The notes below the pieces were generated by a model. That model was not told the origin of the DNA. It did not search any database and worked only from the letters and a program-made list of their open reading frames with translations. 5,978 nt of DNA from Spirochaetia bacterium (GTDB lineage Bacteria; Spirochaetota; Spirochaetia; Treponematales; Breznakiellaceae). The position numbers and the translations under genes were made by a program. The stretch lies in the NCBI GenBank assembly GCA_026002045.1, contig BOAV01000122.1, positions 1-5,978 on the forward strand, read 5' to 3'. This document shows, piece by piece, positions 1 through 5,620 of this stretch (position 1 is its first letter; each line of letters opens with the position of its first letter).

Positions 1-222
1 AAACCACGCTTCGCTATCCGGGGCAGCAATCGACCAGCCGCCGTTCATTTCGTCCTCTGTTACCAACTGCGGTGCAGCTTTCAATAACCTGTCAAAAGAA
101 TTGATAGAATCTTTACCTACCACGTCAAGCGAAGAAATACCTCCGCCTTTGCCGCAGGAAACCGTTACCATTACCAGCAGCCCAAAAAGAGCCGCTGCCA
201 TAAAAACACTTGTCTTTTTCAT
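1..222 (-). CDS. Putative lipoprotein, 5' part only (runs off left edge)
   Basis: The reading frame is open from the ATG at 220-222 to the window edge, giving the first 74 residues. The N-terminus is a clear export signal: MKK, a hydrophobic stretch (residues 6-19), then T20-V21-S22-C23-G24, where Cys23 would be the lipidated residue. Thr at -3 departs from the usual Leu/Val/Ile, a looseness known in spirochaetal lipoproteins. A glycine-rich linker (KGGG) follows, then a soluble region with a DEMNGGWSIAAPDSEAWF segment. A Shine-Dalgarno AGAAGG at 232-237 lies 9 nt upstream of the start. The gene follows copA by 96 nt, but a terminator-like hairpin and a DtxR-like box lie between them, so it probably has its own promoter. 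I do not recognise the mature domain. A role in iron or metal acquisition is only an inference from the upstream box and the neighbours. Confidence 0.8.
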   Translation of the reverse strand, partial: MKKTSVFMAAALFGLLVMVTVSCGKGGGISSLDVVGKDSINSFDRLLKAAPQLVTEDEMNGGWSIAAPDSEAWF

Positions 223-231
223 TCTGTCTAA

Positions 232-237
232 CCTTCT
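232..237 (-). promoter_or_regulatory. Ribosome binding site of the lipoprotein gene
   Basis: AGAAGG on the minus strand, 9 nt before the ATG at 222. It fixes the start of a gene whose end lies outside the window and rules out the overlapping frame that starts at 307. Confidence 0.6.
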
Positions 238-256
238 GTAAGTAGTAATTTTCAGA

Positions 257-290
257 TTCATACAAACCTGTTTTAGTTAAGCTAACCTTG
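257..290 (-). promoter_or_regulatory. DtxR/IdeR-like box and possible promoter upstream of the lipoprotein gene
   Basis: Plus-strand positions 272-290 match the DtxR/IdeR consensus TTAGGTTAGSCTAACCTAA at 14 of 19 positions by my count, with an intact GCTAACCT half (281-288) and a GTTA/TAAC dyad. DtxR-family repressors (DtxR, IdeR, MntR, TroR) shut off metal-uptake genes when Fe(II) or Mn(II) is plentiful. On the minus strand a TATGAA -10-like hexamer lies at 257-262, which would put the box over the -35 region, a usual place for repression. The -35 hexamer itself is poor. The regulator is not in this window, so the metal is a guess. Confidence 0.45.
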
Positions 291-323
291 AAAACAAAAT
301 CGAACATAAACCAAAGGTTTATG
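291..323 (-). terminator. Probable Rho-independent terminator of copA
   Basis: On the minus strand CATAAACC-TTT-GGTTTATG (305-323) is a perfect 8-bp stem with a 3-nt loop, followed by a T-rich tail TTCGATTTTGTTTT (291-304). The copA stop codon (319-321) lies inside the first arm. The stem has only three G-C pairs and the tail is interrupted, so termination may be partial, with some read-through into the lipoprotein gene. Confidence 0.55.
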
Positions 324-2832
324 CCTTTGACGCCTTAAACCGTTTGAGACGCAGGGCGTTGGTTAATACCGACACCGAAGAAAGACTCATGGCGGCGGCG
401 GCGAATATCGGATTGAGAAGCGGCCCGCCTGCCAGGTACAAAAGACCCGCCGCAATGGGAATACCCACCACGTTATACCCAAAAGCCCAAAAGAGATTTT
501 GCTTGATGTTACGGATCGTCTTTTTGCTCAAATTGATAGCCGTGGGAACATCCATAAGGTCACTTCTCATTAACACGATGTCGGCGCTTTCCATTGCCAC
601 GTCAGTACCGCTCCCGATGGCGATACCGATGTCCGCCTGGGCAAGCGCCGGAGCGTCGTTGATGCCGTCTCCGACCATCGCAACCTTACGCCCTTCATCC
701 TGTAACTTTTTCACTTCGGCTGATTTGTCCTGGGGCAGCACTTCCGAAAGTACCCGGTCTATGCCTACCTGTTTGGCGATAGCGGCGGCGGTTTTCTTGT
801 TGTCCCCGGTAATCATGGCAACCTCAATCCCCATTTTGTGGAGGCTTTCAATAGCGGCTTTGCTCGACGGTTTTACCACATCCGCAACGGCCACAATGCC
901 CGCAATCTTCCCATCCAGCGCCAAGTCGCCAATGGCGACATACATGGGCGTTTTCCCCTCACCGGCCAGCCGGTCTGAATCGGCTTCCAGTGCGGAAAGG
1001 GAGATACCCCGCTCGTCCATAAGTTTACGATTTCCGATAAGGGCCTTTACTCCGTTTATCTCCGCTTCTATTCCCCTTCCGGTAATGGCTTCAAAATTCA
1101 CCACCCCAAGGAATTCAAGGTTCTTTTCCTGTGCGCCCAAAACAATGGCCTGCCCCAAAGGATGTTCAGAGCCTTTTTCCGCTGAGGCGGTTATTTGCAA
1201 AAGATAATTTTCCGCAATACCGTTGACGGTGACAATATCAGTAACTTTGGGCTTCCCTTCGGTGATGGTTCCGGTCTTGTCAAACACAATGGTTTGTATC
1301 TTGTGCGCTGTTTCCAGAGCCTCGCCGCCCTTAATCAAAATACCGTTTTCCGCTCCCTTGCCGGTTCCCACCATGATCGCCGTGGGCGTTGCAAGGCCGA
1401 GGGCGCAGGGACAGGCGATGACCAGTACGGAGATAAAAATGGTGAGGGAGAATTCGAGAACCGATTTTCCTGCGGGGAGCGTTACGAAACCGGCTGAAGC
1501 CGCCGCAAACCACGCAATGCCGGCGACAAGTGCAATGAGGCAGACAATAGGCACAAAGTAACCGGAAACAATATCCGCCAGTTGCGCTATGGGAGCCTTG
1601 GAACCCTGGGCATCTTCCACCAGCTTGATGATCTGCGCCAGAGCCGTATCGCTACCGATTTTTTCAGCCTTGAACTGAATAACACCGTTGCTGTTAATCG
1701 TGGCGGCAAACACTTTGTCCCCGGCTTTTTTATCCACCGGCATACTTTCCCCGGTAAGCATGGACTCATCAATGGCGGTGTGGCCTTCGGTAACAACGCC
1801 GTCCACGGGGATCTTCGCGCCGGGCTTTACCACAATAATATCGCCGGGGATCACTTCATCAATGGGGATTTCTTTTTCCACGCCGTTTTCAATAATGATC
1901 GCCGTCTTGGGTGCAAGCCCCATCAGCTTTTTGATAGCCTCGCTGGTGCGGCCCTTGGAAACCGCTTCAAGGGATTTACCCAGCAGGATGAGGGCGATAA
2001 TCACCCCGGCGGTTTCAAAGTACAGGGCATCCACGGCCCGGAAATTGCCCTGGGCGATTTGCCATATATTGTAGAGGCTGTACAGCACCGCCGCCGATGT
2101 GCCGATGGCGATAAGACTGTCCATATTGGGGCTGCGGTGTAAAAGATTTTTGAAGCCCACGGTGTAGAAGCGGTAGCCAACCGCGATAATGGGAATGACC
2201 AGCACAAGTTCAGCCAGCCCATAGAGCAGGGGGAAATTCATCGGGGCCAGGGCCTTGGGGAAGGGGAGGCTGAACCATTTAATCATAGGAACCATGGCGA
2301 TGTACAAAAGCGGCGCGGCAAATGAGACCGCCACGATGAACTTTCTCCAGAGAATTTTTATTTCCCGCTCTTTCCGCAGTTTGTCCTCGTCAACCGCGCC
2401 CTCTTTGGAAAAGTCCAGCGCCTTATATCCCGCTTTTTCAATCGCTTCTTTAATAGCGGAAAGCCGCAGGGCCTGGGGATTGTAGATCACCGTTGCCTTT
2501 TCCGTGGCAAGGTTTACTGTGGCAGTTTCAATCCCTTCCAGTTTACGGATCGCCTTTTCAACCCGGGCGGAACAGGCGGCGCAGGTCATCCCGCCGATGG
2601 GGATTGTAACGGTACTACCTTTCGGTTTATCCAATACTTCGTAGCCGATTTTCGTCACCGCTTCCTTGATACCGGAAAGGGTGAGAGTATCGCCGTATTC
2701 TACAAACAGTTTTTCGCTGGCAAGATTTACCGTAGCGGTCGTAACCCCCTCCAGTTTCTTCACCGTTTTTTCTATCCTGCCCGCGCAAGCCGCGCAGGTC
2801 ATGCCGCCAATGCTTAAGGTCAGGCTTTCCAT
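319..2832 (-). CDS. copA: Cu(+)-exporting P1B-type ATPase CopA
   Basis: This inner-membrane pump uses ATP to export Cu(+) from the cytoplasm. From the chosen start it has 837 residues, a normal length for a two-HMA CopA. In order it shows: two N-terminal HMA domains, each with GMTCAAC (Cys13/Cys16 and Cys84/Cys87); paired membrane helices from about residue 160; the actuator loop with TGES (360-363); the transport-site CPC (474-476); the phosphorylated Asp518 in DKTGT; HP (557-558) of the nucleotide-binding domain; GDGINDAP (721-728); and YN (786-787) plus MSLSS (815-819) in the last helices. CPC with YN and MxxSS is the P1B-1 signature, so Cu(+) (or Ag(+)) is the expected substrate rather than zinc or cadmium. 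I prefer Met at 2830-2832: AAGGAG lies 6 nt before it, whereas the ATG at 2845-2847 (five residues longer) has no Shine-Dalgarno and overlaps that site. It is the last gene of the cluster, 71 nt after the FtrD-like gene. Confidence 0.97.
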   Translation of the reverse strand: MESLTLSIGGMTCAACAGRIEKTVKKLEGVTTATVNLASEKLFVEYGDTLTLSGIKEAVTKIGYEVLDKPKGSTVTIPIGGMTCAACSARVEKAIRKLEGIETATVNLATEKATVIYNPQALRLSAIKEAIEKAGYKALDFSKEGAVDEDKLRKEREIKILWRKFIVAVSFAAPLLYIAMVPMIKWFSLPFPKALAPMNFPLLYGLAELVLVIPIIAVGYRFYTVGFKNLLHRSPNMDSLIAIGTSAAVLYSLYNIWQIAQGNFRAVDALYFETAGVIIALILLGKSLEAVSKGRTSEAIKKLMGLAPKTAIIIENGVEKEIPIDEVIPGDIIVVKPGAKIPVDGVVTEGHTAIDESMLTGESMPVDKKAGDKVFAATINSNGVIQFKAEKIGSDTALAQIIKLVEDAQGSKAPIAQLADIVSGYFVPIVCLIALVAGIAWFAAASAGFVTLPAGKSVLEFSLTIFISVLVIACPCALGLATPTAIMVGTGKGAENGILIKGGEALETAHKIQTIVFDKTGTITEGKPKVTDIVTVNGIAENYLLQITASAEKGSEHPLGQAIVLGAQEKNLEFLGVVNFEAITGRGIEAEINGVKALIGNRKLMDERGISLSALEADSDRLAGEGKTPMYVAIGDLALDGKIAGIVAVADVVKPSSKAAIESLHKMGIEVAMITGDNKKTAAAIAKQVGIDRVLSEVLPQDKSAEVKKLQDEGRKVAMVGDGINDAPALAQADIGIAIGSGTDVAMESADIVLMRSDLMDVPTAINLSKKTIRNIKQNLFWAFGYNVVGIPIAAGLLYLAGGPLLNPIFAAAAMSLSSVSVLTNALRLKRFKASKA

Positions 2833-2838
2833 TTTACA

Positions 2839-2844
2839 CTCCTT
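2839..2844 (-). promoter_or_regulatory. Ribosome binding site that decides the copA start
   Basis: AAGGAG on the minus strand, 6 nt from the ATG at 2832. It overlaps the upstream in-frame ATG at 2847, so ribosomes bound here should start at 2832. Confidence 0.7.
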
Positions 2845-2854
2845 CATTTACCGT

Positions 2855-2881
2855 GGAGAAAATTGTGACGCAATTTTCTCC
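2855..2881. repeat. Perfect 11-bp inverted repeat in the copA leader
   Basis: GGAGAAAATTG (2855-2865) and CAATTTTCTCC (2871-2881) are exact inverted copies around a 5-nt loop. The repeat sits between the FtrD-like gene and copA, ending 10 nt before the copA Shine-Dalgarno. No T-run follows on either strand, so it is not a classical terminator. It could be an operator, an mRNA processing or stability hairpin, or a short repetitive palindrome. It includes the ATTGTG core shared with the other leaders of the cluster. Confidence 0.7.
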
Positions 2882-2883
2882 AA

Positions 2884-2912
2884 CGCGGTTAGTTTCGCAG
2901 AAATTAACCGCG
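2884..2912. repeat. 12-bp inverted repeat at the end of the FtrD-like gene
   Basis: CGCGGTTAGTTT (2884-2895) pairs with AAATTAACCGCG (2901-2912) around a 5-nt loop, with one mismatch. It overlaps the stop codon of the FtrD-like gene (2904-2906) and abuts the next hairpin (2855-2881), giving two stem-loops in tandem. No T-tract follows on the minus strand, so mRNA 3'-end protection or processing fits better than intrinsic termination. Confidence 0.6.
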
Positions 2913-3371
2913 CCTCCACCTTGCAAAGATAGATTTTGCTTCTTTCAAATAGTCTTTTGAAATGGTAATGGTATTGGCCGTTACAGTTTTATTTTGAGGG
3001 AAAATCGGCACCGGGTTACAACCGCCGCTCCGTACTTCCACCTGGCTCATGCGGAAACGGTTACCGCAGTTTTGACAGACAAGGACGGTCCCCTGCTGTT
3101 TGTAAAACCCACGGCCCGATCCGTAACAGACCTGACAGGTATTAAAGGCCGTGCGTACCGTGCCGTCCGGGGCCTTTACCGCCAATACCTCAAGCCGGGT
3201 TCCTTCAATATCCACCGGATAGAAGACGGCGTTTTCCGTAACTTCGGAAATTTGGATTACGAGGTCACGGTCGGCGATGGCGGGTTTTACAACGTTTTGT
3301 CCTGCCGTTTGTCCGAAAAGGGCGGAACCCATTATCAACAGGGCCGCCGTTAAAACCAATGCTTTTTTCAT
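2904..3371 (-). CDS. Secreted DUF2318/FtrD-like cysteine-rich protein
   Basis: This 155-residue protein has an export signal (MKKALVLTAALLIMGSALFG, cleaved probably around residues 20-25), so it should act in the periplasm. The body carries two CxxC pairs, Cys79-x2-Cys82 in NTCQVCYGSGRGFY and Cys99-x2-Cys102 in VCQNCGNRF, then Cys118 in GGCNP (116-120). This arrangement, with the preceding RTAFNTC, is the hallmark of DUF2318 (Pfam FtrD-like). In the family, FtrD is the predicted iron-sulfur partner of the FtrABCD ferrous-iron uptake system of Brucella and Bordetella; the biochemical role is poorly known. A metal centre or redox site on the four CxxC cysteines is likely. No FTR1 permease or P19-like gene is visible here. 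AGGAGAGG (3378-3385) lies 6 nt before the ATG. It lies between a small membrane-protein gene and copA on the same strand. Confidence 0.88.
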   Translation of the reverse strand: MKKALVLTAALLIMGSALFGQTAGQNVVKPAIADRDLVIQISEVTENAVFYPVDIEGTRLEVLAVKAPDGTVRTAFNTCQVCYGSGRGFYKQQGTVLVCQNCGNRFRMSQVEVRSGGCNPVPIFPQNKTVTANTITISKDYLKEAKSIFARWRRG

Positions 3372-3377
3372 TTTTAA

Positions 3378-3385
3378 CCTCTCCT
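3378..3385 (-). promoter_or_regulatory. Ribosome binding site of the FtrD-like gene
   Basis: AGGAGAGG on the minus strand with 6-nt spacing to the ATG at 3371. A strong GC hairpin (3390-3405) ends only 4 nt upstream of it, which may affect access to the site. Confidence 0.65.
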
Positions 3386-3389
3386 ATAA

Positions 3390-3405
3390 TGGCGGCTTGC
3401 CGCCA
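3390..3405. repeat. GC-rich palindrome in the FtrD-like gene leader
   Basis: TGGCGGC-TT-GCCGCCA is perfectly self-complementary apart from the two central bases. In RNA it would form a 6-bp GC stem with a 4-nt loop. It lies just upstream of the Shine-Dalgarno and 12 nt from a second palindrome (3418-3438). Confidence 0.65.
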
Positions 3406-3417
3406 ACGTATATCGAA

Positions 3418-3438
3418 ATGTTACGCGAAGCGTAACAT
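3418..3438. repeat. Perfect 9-bp hairpin in the FtrD-like gene leader
   Basis: ATGTTACGC (3418-3426) and GCGTAACAT (3430-3438) are exact inverted copies around GAA. No T-tract follows. It could be a copy of a dispersed short palindromic (REP-like) element or a leader structure; one copy in 6 kb cannot tell these apart. Confidence 0.65.
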
Positions 3439-3456
3439 ATAACTCCTATAAAAAAT

Positions 3457-3476
3457 CCAAACACAACATTGTGTCA
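3457..3476 (-). promoter_or_regulatory. Copy C of the shared leader element, upstream of the FtrD-like gene
   Basis: On the plus strand this reads CCAAACAC-AAC-ATTGTGTCA. It keeps all nine bases of the ATTGTGTCA half and four of eight in the other half of the copies at 3629-3648 and 5601-5620. Here the core is a near-perfect dyad, ACACAA-CA-TTGTGT (3461-3474), suggesting binding of a dimeric regulator. It lies 86 nt upstream of the FtrD-like start. Confidence 0.4.
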
Positions 3477-3512
3477 GAATGATGTCTTTTACTCATCATT
3501 CTGATTTTTTTT
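3474..3512 (+). terminator. Terminator-like hairpin with T-run on the plus strand
   Basis: TCAGAATGATG (3474-3484) and CATCATTCTGA (3494-3504) form a perfect 11-bp stem with a 9-nt loop, followed by eight T (3505-3512) on the plus strand. That is the form of a Rho-independent terminator, yet no plus-strand gene precedes it. On the minus strand the same hairpin spans the stop codon of the 34-residue gene and has no T-run after it, so there it would act as a 3' stem-loop at most. It may stop antisense transcription. Confidence 0.5.
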
Positions 3513-3593
3513 ACCCCGGCCCCGCACAAGCATGACAATCACAATCGCAATAGCCGGAACGATACAATGCCAATGGCTCAACAAAAAATCCAT
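3489..3593 (-). CDS. Small single-helix membrane protein (34 residues) with a His-Trp-His-Cys cluster
   Basis: The gene is only 105 nt long, but AAGGAGG (3602-3608) lies 8 nt before its ATG, close to an ideal ribosome binding site, and a shared leader element precedes it. Residues 3-23 form one hydrophobic helix. H7-W8-H9-C10 sits near its N-terminal end, and the basic tail RGRGKK (24-29) should stay in the cytoplasm, so the His/Cys cluster would face the periplasmic side of the membrane. Histidine and cysteine there could bind Cu(+), which would fit a helper of the cupredoxin membrane protein encoded 82 nt upstream or of CopA; this is inference. I do not recognise a named family. A very distant likeness to small HW-containing membrane families such as DUF2933 is possible. 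Confidence 0.7.
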   Translation of the reverse strand: MDFLLSHWHCIVPAIAIVIVMLVRGRGKKNQNDE

Positions 3594-3601
3594 TTTATAA
3601 T

Positions 3602-3608
3602 CCTCCTT
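3602..3608 (-). promoter_or_regulatory. Strong ribosome binding site of the small membrane-protein gene
   Basis: AAGGAGG on the minus strand with 8-nt spacing to the ATG at 3593. It is the strongest such site in the window and the main reason to accept the 34-residue gene. Confidence 0.8.
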
Positions 3609-3628
3609 AAAATCTTTGCCGCTTAAAC

Positions 3629-3648
3629 TTTACCACGCGATTGTGTCA
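3629..3648 (-). promoter_or_regulatory. Copy B of the shared leader element, upstream of the small membrane-protein gene
   Basis: On the plus strand this reads TTTACCAC-GCG-ATTGTGTCA, identical to the copy at 5601-5620 except for the three central bases. On the minus strand it contains TGACACAAT and an extended -10-like TGGTAAAGT, so it could be a promoter with a built-in operator. It lies 36 nt upstream of the small gene and 28 nt past the stop codon of the cupredoxin gene. Confidence 0.55.
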
Positions 3649-3675
3649 GCTCTTTTCATAACCCACGGAATTTTT

Positions 3676-5592
3676 TTACGCTCCGGCTCCGCCGCAACAA
3701 CCACCGCCAGCCGATGCCGCCGCTTCAAAATAAGCGTCAGGGTATATCATGGTTTCATAATTCTCCACTTCCGTCTTGATTGCCTCGATGTCTACCTTAT
3801 TCAAGTCATCAACCATTTTCACATAACCGTAAAACACATTGTCGCCGGTTGAAAAATCAAAGTCATTGGTAGGCATAAGCTCGATCGCATTTTCCCCCTG
3901 CTCTATATCAAGCCGGGTATAATAGGCGGGGAAAATAAGGCGGCTGTTGCCCGGATCAAGGGAATTGTTGTTGATGACCAGCAGGGCCGGCATATTCCGC
4001 TGAAATACGATTACGCCCGGGTCTATGCCGTCATCACGGAGATTAAGGGTAATGGTCTGATAGGGAAAACCATAAGTTTCAGGCCCTTGAATTTCAGCTA
4101 AGGACACATTGTCTGTGGGTATGGCTACCCCTGCCGGTGTAGGATTTAGGTTAGGTTCTCCGATGTCGGCTATGCTCTGCCCTTCTTCGATTACCGTGAT
4201 GGAACTGCGGATCATGCCCATCCAGCAGGAGTAGGAAAATTTACCGCTTTTCGTTGGGGTAAACTCAACAAGGTTTTCTCCGGGGGTAAAGCGGTGTTCA
4301 ATGCCATATTCCCGAACAATCATGCGGTTATTGCAGCCGTTGATACTTCCCGCCGGGGCGTTAATAATCCATTTGACCGGAATACCCTGCTGCACGGTGA
4401 TCGCAGGATACCTCCCCCCGCTCAAGGTAGAATTGATAATTTGAACGCCGTTTTCAATTACCGGAACAAAAGCCCCATCCCCGGCCCCGCCTGTTTTTGA
4501 GGCGAGGGGATTGATCGCGGCAACAGCCTTATCCACAAAATTGAAACTAAGTCCCGCAAGCCCCCATCCATAGGTGAACATGGTCATGCCCATCACCGTT
4601 ATAATAATGGCCCCAACCTTCATTACCCGGCGGGAAAAATCGTGTCCTTTGGCGCCGCTCAAAAATGACCCCAAAGTTCCGATGCCGAACATCAGGGGAA
4701 CCGTCCCCATGCTGAAAAGGAACATGGAGATGCCCCCGGCTATGGGGCTTCCGGTGGAAAGGGCGTAAAGCTGCATAGCCTGTAAGGGGCCGCAGGGCAT
4801 TAGCCCGTTGAGTAATCCGATGATGAGCGGGTTTTTGTTTCCGGCCTTTTGCTCGTCGATTTTCCGGGCAAATATTTTAGGCATACTCAGATTGAAGCGG
4901 CGAAGGATGGTTCCTGCGGAACCTTGAAAGATGCCCAGCATATTGATACCCATGATCACCATGAATACCCCGGCGGCAAGCTGGACAATGCCCTGAAACC
5001 GTCCCGAAACGGTAATTACCGATCCTAATGCGCCGACAATGATCCCCACGGTGGTATAGGAAATTACCCGCCCGGCGTTGTAAAGGATTGAAGGAAACAG
5101 CACCTTCCAGCGTTTTCCCTCTTGCGGCGCAGCGGCGGCGGTTGGGAGACACTGCGAAAGGTTAATCCCCCCGCACATGGCAATACAGTGAACCGAGGTA
5201 ATAAGGCCGATAACAAACAGCATACCGTACCCCATGCCGGCCTCAGCCAGCGGGAAGGCGGATGTGATGGTACTAATCCCAAGTCCCCGCAGCAGTACAT
5301 AGAGGGAAAGGATTATGACCAGCGTCCCGATGATCTCCGTTACCGGGGATGCGGCTTTGCCGCCCGGTACGGGTTCTTTCAAAACTTTATAGTCCAGTGT
5401 TTCTATCGCCGCCTTAATCTCGTTAAAGGTAACAACCGAAGGGTTCCAGGTAACGGTAGCCGTTCCGGTGCTGTAATTTACCGTTGCGTCCTCGACCCCT
5501 ACGGTGCTTTTCAGTTTTTTTTCAATCCGGTTCTGGCAGTTTACACAGGTCATGCCGCCAATACGGAACGAAATTGTTTTCGATGTTTCCAT
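3676..5592 (-). CDS. HMA / SafE-DsbD-type membrane core / cupredoxin fusion, likely copper transfer protein
   Basis: This 638-residue protein appears to pass copper from cytoplasm to periplasm. Domains: an HMA domain (6-70) with GMTCVNC (Cys16, Cys19); a helix (86-104); a six-helix core of the SafE/DsbD_2 (sulfite exporter TauE/SafE) family (about 120-345) with HCIAMCGG (135-142) and GLMPCGPL (263-270), whose cysteines and histidine could carry metal across; a cupredoxin domain (about 375-467) with Cys420, His433 and YSCWMGM (454-460), where Cys456 and Met460 are likely copper ligands; a second cupredoxin-like domain (about 497-594) with no Cys or His; and a tail with Cys632-Cys633 in GGGCCGG. 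Seven helices place HMA inside and the cupredoxins outside. 'Sulfite exporter' is the usual automatic name, but copper fits better given the fused domains and nearby copA. The start is the only in-frame ATG before the HMA motif; its Shine-Dalgarno is weak (AAGG, 2 nt away). It is the first gene of the cluster. Confidence 0.9.
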   Translation of the reverse strand: METSKTISFRIGGMTCVNCQNRIEKKLKSTVGVEDATVNYSTGTATVTWNPSVVTFNEIKAAIETLDYKVLKEPVPGGKAASPVTEIIGTLVIILSLYVLLRGLGISTITSAFPLAEAGMGYGMLFVIGLITSVHCIAMCGGINLSQCLPTAAAAPQEGKRWKVLFPSILYNAGRVISYTTVGIIVGALGSVITVSGRFQGIVQLAAGVFMVIMGINMLGIFQGSAGTILRRFNLSMPKIFARKIDEQKAGNKNPLIIGLLNGLMPCGPLQAMQLYALSTGSPIAGGISMFLFSMGTVPLMFGIGTLGSFLSGAKGHDFSRRVMKVGAIIITVMGMTMFTYGWGLAGLSFNFVDKAVAAINPLASKTGGAGDGAFVPVIENGVQIINSTLSGGRYPAITVQQGIPVKWIINAPAGSINGCNNRMIVREYGIEHRFTPGENLVEFTPTKSGKFSYSCWMGMIRSSITVIEEGQSIADIGEPNLNPTPAGVAIPTDNVSLAEIQGPETYGFPYQTITLNLRDDGIDPGVIVFQRNMPALLVINNNSLDPGNSRLIFPAYYTRLDIEQGENAIELMPTNDFDFSTGDNVFYGYVKMVDDLNKVDIEAIKTEVENYETMIYPDAYFEAAASAGGGCCGGAGA

Positions 5593-5600
5593 GACCTTAT

Positions 5601-5620
5601 TTTACCACATAATTGTGTCA
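5601..5620 (-). promoter_or_regulatory. Copy A of the shared leader element, upstream of the cupredoxin fusion gene
   Basis: On the plus strand this reads TTTACCAC-ATA-ATTGTGTCA, matching 17 of 20 bases of the copy at 3629-3648. On the minus strand it holds TTGACA-like and extended -10-like (TGGTAAAAT) sequences. It ends 9 nt before the start codon and lies mostly inside a longer palindrome (5607-5629), so a bound protein would block transcription or its start. Confidence 0.55.

Noticed and set aside
125..307. 60-codon minus-strand frame starting at 307
   Set aside because: It runs through the DtxR-like box and the signal-peptide region of the lipoprotein in another frame and has no ribosome binding site.
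344..1207. Long plus-strand open frame (287 codons) across the 3' part of copA
   Set aside because: It lies entirely antisense to copA, whose motifs are intact. Its product is low-complexity Ser/Pro/Ala-rich with no domain.
1195..2142. Several plus-strand open frames inside copA
   Set aside because: They overlap one another and the ATPase core; typical shadows of a GC-biased coding strand.
2833..2847. Upstream ATG at 2845-2847 as the copA start
   Set aside because: It has no Shine-Dalgarno and overlaps the AAGGAG that serves the ATG at 2832; the extra five residues add nothing to the HMA domain.
2994..3353. 119-codon plus-strand frame opposite the FtrD-like gene
   Set aside because: The opposite strand has an intact signal peptide and the conserved cysteine motifs, so this is a shadow.
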